From: a bacterium
Lineage (GTDB): Bacteria > Babelota > Babeliae > Babelales > RVW-14
Direction of reading: 5' to 3'
Length of the DNA: 5,486 nt
Assembly (NCBI GenBank): GCA_023249895.1
Contig: JAHFBS010000030.1
Span: forward strand, 2,727-8,212
The notes under the pieces are model-generated. The model was not told the DNA's origin. It saw only the letters and a list, made by a program, of their open reading frames with translations, and did not search any database. Positions 1 through 5,384 of this stretch are shown here, piece by piece. The position numbers and the translations under genes were made by a program. Each line of letters begins with the position of its first letter. The first letter of the stretch is position 1.

Positions 1-504
1 GTGCAAAATTTTATTCTTAATTTGTTTTCGTATAATCTGATCTTGCTCAAATGCTTCCTGATTTTTGTAGAGCAAACTGCTTATTGCAGCGTCTACTGCC
101 ATTCGTTCAAGCAATACCCGCTTAGAATCTTGATTCGCCGCCTTGAGTTTCTCGGCATAATCAAGAAGAAGTCTGGTTTTAAGTATTTCAAGCCCCCAGA
201 TAGTGAGCTCTTTGCCGCCCAGTTCATTATGAATTTCTGTGAGTGCTAAAAAATCTGCGCTTACCCCAAAGCGTTTAAATATATCGCAGAGTTCGGAACT
301 TTGTGGCATGACAAGTAGGAGCGCGCCTTCGTTATCAATAAAATGCACAACTTCTTCGCTCGCGATATTTTCAATGAAGTGGAGTGCTCTTTGGTTGTCA
401 GCGTCATCATCAGATGATGATTTGTGATCGCAGGGCAACTGCATAGCGTTGCACGGTGATAGCGAGATGATGAGAGGTAGTGTTAAGAAAGTTTTTTTGA
501 ACAT
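1..504 (-). CDS. Exported protein of unknown function (C-terminus beyond left edge)
   Basis: An uninterrupted minus-strand frame of 168 codons begins at an ATG (504-502) and leaves the window without a stop, so the C-terminus is missing. The start is supported by AAGGGG at 515-510, five bases upstream. The N-terminus is a classical signal peptide: MFKK, a hydrophobic core (residues 5-15), then PCNA followed by MQ, with signal peptidase I cleavage likely after Ala20. The Cys at residue 18 lies in LSPC, a poor lipobox. The mature part opens with an acidic, low-complexity Ser/Asp stretch (residues 29-35). It continues as a predicted mostly helical, charged region with an amphipathic segment rich in Leu, Lys and Glu (about residues 105-168). 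I recognise no family. It is divergent from the isomerase operon, with repeats immediately upstream. Plus-strand open frames over the same bases look like antisense shadows. Export is well supported; function is unknown. Confidence 0.8.
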   Translation of the reverse strand, partial: MFKKTFLTLPLIISLSPCNAMQLPCDHKSSSDDDADNQRALHFIENIASEEVVHFIDNEGALLLVMPQSSELCDIFKRFGVSADFLALTEIHNELGGKELTIWGLEILKTRLLLDYAEKLKAANQDSKRVLLERMAVDAAISSLLYKNQEAFEQDQIIRKQIKNKILH

Positions 505-541
505 ATGATCCCCTTTTTTATATCAGTTAACTTCTCTATTG

Positions 542-606
542 CGTCATCCCCCCGCCTCCGCCTTACTTGGCTACGGCGGGCAGGCGGCCGCCGAGCGTGG
601 ATCTAG
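542..606 (+). repeat. Composite palindromic repeat copy 1, with nested hairpin
   Basis: The copy begins GTCATCCC (543-550) and ends CCGAGCGTGGATCTAG (591-606), matching the end of copy 3 (747-762) at 14 of 16 positions. Copy 3 spans only 28 bases between equivalent ends, whereas this copy spans 64. The extra DNA forms its own hairpin: CCGCCT (552-557) pairs with AGGCGG (582-587), and CCGCC (558-562) pairs with GGCGG (575-579). The simplest reading is a copy-3-like element that acquired an internal palindrome. Outer stem pairing is reduced by the two mismatches. Confidence 0.75.
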
Positions 607-662
607 AGTTTTCATTCTAGCTTACGATAATAAAAGTTTGGGAGCAAAAAACATATGTTTTG

Positions 663-691
663 CTGGATCCCGGGTCCTTGCCCGGGATGAC
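663..691 (-). repeat. Palindromic repeat copy 2 (inverted)
   Basis: ATCCCGGG (667-674) and CCCGGGAT (681-688) form a perfect 8-bp stem around the six-base loop TCCTTG. On the minus strand the element reads GTC, the stem, then CCAG, the same boundary motifs as copy 3. It faces copy 1, and between them lies a perfect 14-base palindrome, AAAACATATGTTTT (648-661). The short stem-loop has no run of T after it, so it is not an ordinary terminator. Confidence 0.8.
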
Positions 692-734
692 AAAAACCAC
701 GTCCAAGATAGCTAGGCTTTGTTGATTTTTTACG

Positions 735-762
735 TCATCCCCGCCACCGAGCGGGGATCCAG
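735..762 (+). repeat. Palindromic repeat copy 3
   Basis: ATCCCCGC (737-744) and GCGGGGAT (751-758) form a perfect 8-bp stem around the loop CACCGA, flanked by GTC on the left and CCAG on the right. The stem differs from copy 2 yet is fully paired, so pairing is kept while sequence changes. GTCATCCC...GGGATCCAG elements resemble dispersed palindromes known from several bacterial groups, including the ATTCCC-N8-GGGAAT dRS3 repeats of Neisseria. That comparison is from memory and the relationship is unproven. Confidence 0.8.
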
Positions 763-777
763 CCCACGGAGCTTTTT

Positions 778-804
778 CTAGATACTCGCTTCCGCGGGTA
801 TGAC
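778..804 (-). repeat. Palindromic repeat copy 4 (inverted, diverged)
   Basis: ATACTCGC (782-789) pairs with GCGGGTAT (794-801) around the loop TTCC, with a single T-G wobble at 786/797. On the minus strand it begins GTCAT and ends ATCTAG, like copy 1. It faces copy 3 across a 15-base spacer (763-777), so copies 3 and 4 form a second inverted pair within 70 bases. Confidence 0.7.
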
Positions 805-910
805 GTGCGCCCAACGGGAGGCCCTTGCGCAGCCAACTTATTTAATTTCAAAGTGAATTATTAAACAGGTATTGACAACAATGATTTTAGCGCTGTTTCG
901 ATATTTTCTA

Positions 911-938
911 TTGCGCAATATGCTAAATATGCCATAAT
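911..938 (+). promoter_or_regulatory. Candidate distal promoter of the ppiD-recA operon
   Basis: TTGCGC (911-916) is a weak -35 element. After a 16-base spacer it is followed by CATAAT (933-938), which is preceded by TGC (930-932) and so makes an extended -10. Transcription would begin near 945, giving a leader of roughly 220 bases before the isomerase start and covering the possible small ORF at 978. The better-looking TTGACA at 872-877 lacks a -10 at usable spacing. The call rests on motif matching only. Confidence 0.4.
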
Positions 939-977
939 GCAATTTTGCCATATAAAACCATTGGGTGATTGCCTAAA

Positions 978-1082
978 ATGCATCCTGGGGCAAATTTTTA
1001 CACATTGCTTCTCATGCTCGATCTGGAACTTGAATCGAAGGGGCGTGAATTGTTGTTGGAAAAAAAGAAGGTTATGGAGTAA
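978..1082 (+). CDS. Possible 34-residue small protein or leader peptide
   Basis: An ATG at 978 opens 34 codons ending in TAA at 1080-1082. The peptide has a short apolar part (residues 7-13, FYTLLLM), then a strongly charged, leucine-rich helix-like tail with alternating Glu/Lys and ending KKKVME, a more protein-like composition than the Cys-rich overlapping frame at 937-1122. GGTGAT at 964-969, eight bases upstream, can pair with the 3' end of 16S rRNA, and a candidate promoter ends at 938. It could be a small protein, a leader peptide for the operon, a gene remnant, or chance. No family is recognised. Confidence 0.22.
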   Translation: MHPGANFYTLLLMLDLELESKGRELLLEKKKVME

Positions 1083-1100
1083 ACTTCAATACCGTATAAT
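1072..1100 (+). promoter_or_regulatory. Candidate proximal promoter of the ppiD-recA operon
   Basis: A perfect TATAAT (1095-1100) lies 62 bases before the isomerase GTG. The matching -35 position at 17-base spacing, TTATGG (1072-1077), is poor and there is no TG extension. Transcription would start near 1107, giving a leader of about 56 bases. It may act alone or with the upstream candidate at 911-938. Confidence 0.4.
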
Positions 1101-1150
1101 ACAGAAGAAAAATTCCTTATAAGTAAACAAAAAAAGGGAGTTCCTCAACG

Positions 1151-1156
1151 AAAGGA
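1151..1156 (+). promoter_or_regulatory. Ribosome binding site fixing the GTG start of the isomerase gene
   Basis: AAAGGA sits six bases before GTG at 1163. The next in-frame ATG (1187, residue 9) has no comparable site. Starting at GTG also keeps the basic residues R6, K7, R10 and K11 ahead of the membrane segment. Confidence 0.7.
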
Positions 1157-1162
1157 TCTTAC

Positions 1163-3124
1163 GTGATTTATATTTTTCGCAAAGAAATGAGAAAATGGCA
1201 CACCGTGTTGTGGGTTGTTTTTATTGCACTCGGTGTAAGTACTGGGTCTGTTTTCTTTTTCCGTTCTCGCCATCCATCAGAAATGGCAATTGCGCATGTT
1301 AACGGATTGCCCGTCTACTTCGATGCTTACAAACAACAGCTTGCAGATGTTCATGCGCGTATTGAATACTTGCGTCCACTTGCGCGTATGTATGGAATGT
1401 CAGAAGAAGTTTTTTTGAGCACTTTTCTTGGCGCCGTTAAGCCTGAAGAACTTGCACTTGATATGTGCGTGCGCGACAAATTAATTGATTATGCTAAAGC
1501 GCCATTGAACGTTAGCATTGATGAAGCATGGTTCAAAGATGAATTGATTAAGTCGATTCCTCAACTTTCTGATGGGCAAGGTCGCATCAATATGGATGCC
1601 TATCATAGCTATCTACAGCGCCTTTCAAGCACGCCTTCGATGTATGAAAAATTTAAACGCGAAGCATTCAAACGCGACATCATGCAAAATTTTGTTGAGG
1701 GCACGGTATATGTTCCTCGCTTTGTTGCACAAGAAATTTTTGATACAACACGTTGCGTAAAAAGCTTTGCTATAGCTGAATTTCCTATGAGCTCATTTAT
1801 GGCAGAGGTCAAAAAGCATCCGGTTGATAATGCTGCGCTCGAAAAATTTTATTTAACCAACAAATCATGGTACGAAGTTGGCGAAAAGCGTAAAGCACGC
1901 TACTGGTTAATCTCTCCTGCCAGCTATGCACAAAAAGTTGAGCTTGATGATCAGGCGTTGCGTGGGTTTTATGAAAAAAACAAAAGTCGCCTCTATCGCA
2001 TTGCTCCCAAAGTCAAAGTACGCCACATTTTGATCACTACGTCAAAAGATCAGGCGGAAAATGTTTATAAGCAGGTTATCCAGAAGCCAACCGATTTTGC
2101 TGCGCTTGCCAAAAAATATTCAGACGATTCCAAGACCTCAGCCACCGGTGGCATGACCGAACTTTTTGGTCACGGCACTTATGATGCTGATTTTGAACGA
2201 GCATCATTCCGTCTCCGCAATGAGGGAGAAGTTTCTCCGGTGACCAAGACCAAACATGGTTATGAGATTATTCAGTTGGTCCAGCGTGTGGCCGCGACCG
2301 AAAAACCATTCGAGGCAGTAAAAAATGATATCGCCCAACAACTTCGTGCCAAAAGGTCACTGGCATCCTTACGCGCTGACTTGGAACAACTTATTCATGC
2401 CGTACGCGAAGACAATCAGGCTCTTGATCGTTTTGTAGCTCAACAGGGGGTGCAGGCCAAAGAAACCGGGTGGCTCTTTGAGGCTGAGACCAAAAAAGAA
2501 GAATTGAATGGCAAACTTGCCGAACAACTCTTTTCCCCTCAAAAGCGTCAACGAAATCTTGGGTACTTTGCTCATGACGACTTTTTTGTCCTCTATCAAC
2601 CTCAGGGTGTTGAAAAAAGCTTCACCCCTTCGCTTGCCCAGGTCAGGAATGAGGTAGTGGGCGATTACTACGCCGACCAGGCAGATACCTTGGCGCGTAC
2701 AACGCTTAAGAACATGCGCATGCGTCTGTTGGCCAAAAAGGCTACGCTTGAAGAAATTGCCCGTGAGAGGGGTGGTAAGGTTATTATTACCCAGAAGACC
2801 GACCCCCAAAAACCGATAGCAGAACTTGGTAAAGAGGGTGCGGCTTTGAGCAGCAAGCTTTTTGCCCTTACCGACCCAGCCCAGGTCCTAGAGATTGATG
2901 AACCACATACCCTTCGCTTGGTTATGCTCCATAGCATGAGCCCGGTAGCCGGTGCCACATTCCAGGCTGAAGCTGAAAAAATAATTAAACAAGAGAAATA
3001 TAAAGAAAATACACGCTGTCTTACAGCCTTTATTGCGTCATTGTATAGAAATGCTAAAATAGAAACAGACCCTGAAATAATGAAATTACGACATATTGAG
3101 GTTGATACAACCTCGGAAGATTAG
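1163..3124 (+). CDS. ppiD: PpiD-like membrane-anchored peptidyl-prolyl cis-trans isomerase / periplasmic chaperone
   Basis: This 653-residue protein (E. coli PpiD has 623) has a basic N-terminus, one membrane anchor (about residues 13-33), and a large exported part, giving an N-in topology. A SurA/PpiD-type N-terminal chaperone region starts near residue 42 (AHVNG at 44-48). A single parvulin domain follows at about 284-375, with RHILI at 287-291, a GG turn at 329-330 and GYEII at 366-370. The C-terminal 280 residues look like the helical chaperone region of PpiD. PpiD proteins assist folding of newly exported proteins at the Sec translocon. The usual second active-site histidine (GYHII in active parvulins) is Glu368, and the GGDLG-type turn reads GGMTE, so isomerase activity may be reduced or lost. 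The gene begins with GTG and ends three bases before recA. A SurA/PrsA-like label is the main alternative. Confidence 0.86.
   Translation: MIYIFRKEMRKWHTVLWVVFIALGVSTGSVFFFRSRHPSEMAIAHVNGLPVYFDAYKQQLADVHARIEYLRPLARMYGMSEEVFLSTFLGAVKPEELALDMCVRDKLIDYAKAPLNVSIDEAWFKDELIKSIPQLSDGQGRINMDAYHSYLQRLSSTPSMYEKFKREAFKRDIMQNFVEGTVYVPRFVAQEIFDTTRCVKSFAIAEFPMSSFMAEVKKHPVDNAALEKFYLTNKSWYEVGEKRKARYWLISPASYAQKVELDDQALRGFYEKNKSRLYRIAPKVKVRHILITTSKDQAENVYKQVIQKPTDFAALAKKYSDDSKTSATGGMTELFGHGTYDADFERASFRLRNEGEVSPVTKTKHGYEIIQLVQRVAATEKPFEAVKNDIAQQLRAKRSLASLRADLEQLIHAVREDNQALDRFVAQQGVQAKETGWLFEAETKKEELNGKLAEQLFSPQKRQRNLGYFAHDDFFVLYQPQGVEKSFTPSLAQVRNEVVGDYYADQADTLARTTLKNMRMRLLAKKATLEEIARERGGKVIITQKTDPQKPIAELGKEGAALSSKLFALTDPAQVLEIDEPHTLRLVMLHSMSPVAGATFQAEAEKIIKQEKYKENTRCLTAFIASLYRNAKIETDPEIMKLRHIEVDTTSED
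3033..3060 (+). promoter_or_regulatory. Candidate internal promoter for recA
   Basis: Inside the 3' end of the isomerase gene, TTGCGT (3033-3038) is followed after 16 bases by TAAAAT (3055-3060). TGC at 3052-3054 makes this an extended -10. A start near 3067 would allow recA to be transcribed without the isomerase. AT-rich coding DNA often gives chance matches, so this is tentative. Confidence 0.27.
3098..3114 (+). promoter_or_regulatory. Perfect dyad next to the recA ribosome binding site
   Basis: GAGGTTG (3098-3104), ATA, then CAACCTC (3108-3114) form a perfect 7-bp inverted repeat. The next bases, GGAAGA (3115-3120), are the probable ribosome binding site of recA, seven bases before its ATG. 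Two T-G wobbles (3097/3115 and 3096/3116) could extend the stem into that site. As RNA it could make recA translation depend on ribosomes finishing the isomerase gene. As DNA it could be a protein operator. It is not an E. coli- or Bacillus-type LexA box. Confidence 0.5.
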
Positions 3125-3127
3125 TAC

Positions 3128-4165
3128 ATGGAAGAGTTTGCATTTAAGACATCTGCAGAACGAAATAAAGCCCTCGAGGTAGCCCTTGCCCAAATTGATA
3201 AACAGTTTGGTAAAGGTTCGGTTATGCTCTTGGGACAAAAAGCCGATTGTAAATATGATACCATCTCAACCGGATCAATTTTGATCGATCAAGCGTTGGG
3301 AGTTGGTGGATTTCCTCGCGGCAGAATAGTTGAGGTCTATGGACCTGAAGCTTCCGGTAAAACAACCGTTGCGCTTCATGCCATTGCCCAAGTTCAAAAA
3401 AATGGCGGCGTCTGTGCGTTTATTGACGCTGAACATGCACTTGATCCTACCTATGCTGCGGGTATCGGGATCAACATTAATGATCTTATCATTTCACAAC
3501 CTGACTATGGCGAACAGGCTCTTGATATTGCCGAAATGCTCGTCAGATCTGGAGCGGTTGATCTTATTATTGTTGACTCGGTTGCGGCTCTTGTTCCTAA
3601 GGCGGAACTTGAAGGCGACATGGGCGATGTGCACGTTGGGCTTCAGGCTCGTCTGATGTCCCAGGCGTTACGTAAATTGACGCCGGTCGTGCATAAATCG
3701 AAGACTGTTTTGATGTTCATCAATCAGATTCGTAGCAAAATTAATTCTATGCCGTTTGGTGATCACGAGACAACAACCGGTGGTAATGCATTGAAATTTT
3801 ATGCATCGATACGACTTGAGATTCGTCGTGTTGCGACTCTTAAGAAAAATGACAGGGCGATTGGTAATCGCATTGTTGTTAAGGTCGCAAAGAACAAAGT
3901 TGCTCCACCATTCAGAAGAGTTGAGGTCGATCTCCTTTTCGGTGAAGGTATTAGCAAAGAGCTTGACCTGCTTGATGCAGCGATTGCTCACAATGTTGTT
4001 CAACAAACCGGTGCTTGGTTTGTGTACGGCGACGAAAAGCTTGCTCAAGGCCGTGATAACTGCTTGAAGAAGCTTAAAGAAGACGAAAAGTTTTTTAATA
4101 AACTGTATGCGGCTGTTCGTGAAAAAATAACGCAGCCGGTTAAACAGGGATTAGAGGGTGAATAA
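3128..4165 (+). CDS. recA: Recombinase RecA
   Basis: This 345-residue protein is a full-length RecA, the ATP-dependent recombinase that coats single-stranded DNA, exchanges strands and stimulates LexA-type self-cleavage. Walker A is GPEASGKTT (residues 72-80), the catalytic glutamate is E102 in [10 protein letters not shown], and Walker B is LIIVD (146-150). Numbering runs six ahead of E. coli. Loop L1 is [10 protein letters not shown], and loop L2 (about 203-219) ends [15 protein letters not shown]2 is odd: it reads [11 protein letters not shown] against KIGVMFGNPE in E. coli, with an inserted Pro209, Gly to Asn at 206 and Pro to His at 213. The C-terminus ends GLEGE without a long acidic tail. 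The ATG has a GGAAGA site seven bases upstream and lies three bases after the isomerase stop, so recA has no intergenic promoter of its own. The last eight bases overlap infC. Confidence 0.99.
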   Translation: MEEFAFKTSAERNKALEVALAQIDKQFGKGSVMLLGQKADCKYDTISTGSILIDQALGVGGFPRGRIVEVYGPEASGKTTVALHAIAQVQKNGGVCAFIDAEHALDPTYAAGIGININDLIISQPDYGEQALDIAEMLVRSGAVDLIIVDSVAALVPKAELEGDMGDVHVGLQARLMSQALRKLTPVVHKSKTVLMFINQIRSKINSMPFGDHETTTGGNALKFYASIRLEIRRVATLKKNDRAIGNRIVVKVAKNKVAPPFRRVEVDLLFGEGISKELDLLDAAIAHNVVQQTGAWFVYGDEKLAQGRDNCLKKLKEDEKFFNKLYAAVREKITQPVKQGLEGE

Positions 4166-4721
4166 TAATAAGACGGTAAAAGAAAAAAACACTCCGGAAG
4201 CATTGAAGTATTCGGTAAACGAGCGCATCCGCGCTGATCGCATCATGGTTATTGATCATGAGGGTCAGAGTTTGGGAGTTGTGCCAAAGTTTCAGGCACT
4301 TGCTCGTGCTCAAGAACTTGGACTTGATTTGGTCCAGGTTGGTGAAAAGGATAATGTTCCGGTCGTCAAAATGATGGACTTTGGTAAATTTTTGTACACC
4401 AAGAAAAAACAGCTTGGTGATTCTAAAAAGAATCAAAAAGTCATTGTTGTTAAAGAACTTAAGATGCGTCCGCACATTGGGGATCAGGATTATAAAACCA
4501 AAATCAATCAGGCGGAGCAATTCTTTAAAGACGGCAATAAAGTGAAATTTACCCTGCAATTCCGCGGACGCGAGATGGCGACTGCTGAAGATACAGGACA
4601 GAAATTTTTTGTACGCATCATCAAGGATCTGATCGCACGTAACATCGGAGCGCTGGCCGAAGAAAAAGAGGCACGCGGTGGTGTTTTGTGGTCAAAGATA
4701 TTTTATGTTAAGGGAAAATAG
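4158..4721 (+). CDS. infC: Translation initiation factor IF-3
   Basis: IF-3 binds the 30S subunit, blocks premature 50S joining and checks start codon and initiator tRNA. The 187-residue product (E. coli 180) has the N-domain from about residue 19 ([12 protein letters not shown]), the family signature [14 protein letters not shown] (71-84), a lysine-rich linker, and the C-domain with [15 protein letters not shown] and LQFRGREMA. The last 20 residues, including [14 protein letters not shown], diverge from the E. coli end. The start is GTG at 4158, inside the last codons of recA, with GGGA (4147-4150) and AGAGG (4153-4157) just upstream. The eight-base overlap implies coupling to recA. E. coli infC uses AUU, which underlies autoregulation by IF-3; GTG here suggests that control is absent or weaker. 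No thrS precedes it in this window. Confidence 0.98.
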   Translation: MNNNKTVKEKNTPEALKYSVNERIRADRIMVIDHEGQSLGVVPKFQALARAQELGLDLVQVGEKDNVPVVKMMDFGKFLYTKKKQLGDSKKNQKVIVVKELKMRPHIGDQDYKTKINQAEQFFKDGNKVKFTLQFRGREMATAEDTGQKFFVRIIKDLIARNIGALAEEKEARGGVLWSKIFYVKGK

Positions 4722-4723
4722 CA

Positions 4724-4918
4724 ATGCCTAAAGTTAAAACACACTCTTCATGCAAAAAAAGATTCAAAAAAACGGCATCAGGGCTGATCAAACGTTCAGC
4801 AGCATTTAGACGCCATCATTCATGGGCAAAGGCTCATAAAAATGTACGTAGCCTTCGTAAAGGACGTTACATTGATGCGACGTTGTGCGACAAAATTGAA
4901 ACATTGATGCCATATTAA
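4724..4918 (+). CDS. rpmI: 50S ribosomal protein L35
   Basis: The 64-residue basic protein has the normal length and shape of bacterial L35: MPKVKTH at the start, KKRFKKTASG (residues 11-20), the LRKGRYID segment and the typical LMPY ending. The family signature near residues 4-15 is matched except for Cys10, where a small aliphatic or serine residue is usual. L35 binds 23S rRNA in the large subunit. The ATG is two bases after the infC stop, with AAGGGA (4710-4715) eight bases upstream inside infC, so translation is probably coupled. The infC-rpmI-rplT order is the common bacterial arrangement. Confidence 0.97.
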   Translation: MPKVKTHSSCKKRFKKTASGLIKRSAAFRRHHSWAKAHKNVRSLRKGRYIDATLCDKIETLMPY

Positions 4919-4939
4919 ACTACGTGCTAAGGATGCAAC

Positions 4940-5296
4940 ATGAGTAGAATTAAACGCGGTGTAATTACCAAAAGACGTCATAAACGTCTTCTTAAACAAA
5001 CCAAGGGCTTTTGGGGCCAACGTAGTAACGTTTTCAAACGTGCTAACGAAACATTGATGCGCGCAATGCGCTTTGCTTACATTGGTCGCAGACTTAAAAA
5101 ACGCGAATTCCGCGGTCTTTTTATCATGCGTATTAATGCTGCATGCAGACTCAACAACCTTAATTATGCGCAATTTATACATGGACTTAAAACAGCCAAT
5201 GTTGTGCTTAACCGAAAAATGCTTAGCCAGATGGCAATCGTTGACCCAGCTGCATTTACTCAGCTTGCCAAGCTCATTACTCCAGCAGCAAAATAA
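4940..5296 (+). CDS. rplT: 50S ribosomal protein L20
   Basis: The 118-residue protein matches the usual L20 length. The basic N-terminal arm contains RIKRGVITKRRHKRLLKQTKGF and continues with FAYIGRRLKKREFRGLFIMRINAA. L20 binds 23S rRNA early and is essential for the first steps of 50S assembly. Within the family signature the usual tryptophan is Phe61 (GLFIMRINAA); the rest fits. The ATG at 4940 has AAGGA (4929-4933) six bases upstream and follows rpmI by 21 bases. In E. coli L20 represses rpmI-rplT translation by binding its own leader RNA; I could not identify such a site here. No strong terminator follows the stop codon. Confidence 0.98.
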   Translation: MSRIKRGVITKRRHKRLLKQTKGFWGQRSNVFKRANETLMRAMRFAYIGRRLKKREFRGLFIMRINAACRLNNLNYAQFIHGLKTANVVLNRKMLSQMAIVDPAAFTQLAKLITPAAK

Positions 5297-5308
5297 AAAT
5301 CTTGATTT

Positions 5309-5337
5309 TTGACATTACCAGCCGCTAACCTTAAAAG
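5309..5337 (+). promoter_or_regulatory. Candidate promoter for the coiled-coil gene
   Basis: A perfect -35 TTGACA (5309-5314) is followed at exactly 17 bases by TAAAAG (5332-5337), a four-of-six -10. Transcription would begin near 5344, leaving a leader of about 40 bases. This is the best-spaced promoter match in the window and would let the next gene be expressed apart from the ribosomal operon. Confidence 0.5.
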
Positions 5338-5384
5338 GAAAATGCGGTCAATAGTTGGGTTATAAAGGAAAAGAGGAAAGAGCA

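Larger units (their letters stand above)
505..1162. other. Divergent intergenic region with palindromic repeats and candidate promoters
   Basis: This 658-base stretch separates the minus-strand exported protein from the plus-strand isomerase operon. Bases 542-804 are conspicuously GC-rich and hold four related palindromic repeats, annotated separately. Bases 805-870 contain only a weak imperfect hairpin (TGCGC 806-810 with GCGCA 827-831). Bases 871-1162 return to AT-rich DNA and hold two candidate promoters, one possible 34-codon ORF and the ribosome binding site of the isomerase gene. I see no tRNA, riboswitch or convincing terminator. Small open frames crossing the repeats look like by-products of the palindromes. 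Confidence 0.8.

Noticed and set aside
1..427. Plus-strand open frames at 1-249 and 239-427
   Set aside because: They lie antisense to a better minus-strand gene with a signal peptide and ribosome binding site, and their translations have no domain-like character.
517..522. Minus-strand TATAAA as the -10 of the exported-protein gene
   Set aside because: It directly precedes the ribosome binding site and would start transcription only a few bases before the ATG, with no matching -35.
735..804. Two-repeat cluster read as a CRISPR array or as terminators
   Set aside because: Copies alternate in orientation, spacers are irregular, and no T-run follows the stems.
617..814. Minus-strand open frame of 65 codons
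   Set aside because: It is built almost entirely from the palindromic repeats, which is typical of chance reading through GC-rich repeats.
872..877. Consensus TTGACA as a promoter -35
   Set aside because: No acceptable -10 occurs at 15-19 base spacing; the 895-901 region reads GTTTCGA.
937..1122. Plus-strand open frame of 61 codons
   Set aside because: Cys- and Trp-rich composition, no ribosome binding site, and overlap with a more protein-like frame at 978-1082.
3016..3026. CTGT...ACAG as an SOS (LexA) box
   Set aside because: The half-sites are separated by three bases, whereas the E. coli box needs eight.
3668..4559. Long minus-strand open frames opposite recA and infC
   Set aside because: They are antisense shadows of strongly conserved genes, with no start signals or recognisable content.
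5295..5310. AAAAATC/GATTTTT inverted repeat after rplT as a terminator
   Set aside because: The stem is nearly all A-T with a two-base loop, too weak for an intrinsic terminator, and it overlaps the candidate -35.
5322..5362. Alternative pairings in the rplT downstream leader as a riboswitch or L20 control element
   Set aside because: CCGC/GCGG, CCTT/AAGG and TAACC/GGTTA can each pair, but the stems are only 4-5 bp and match no known control RNA.
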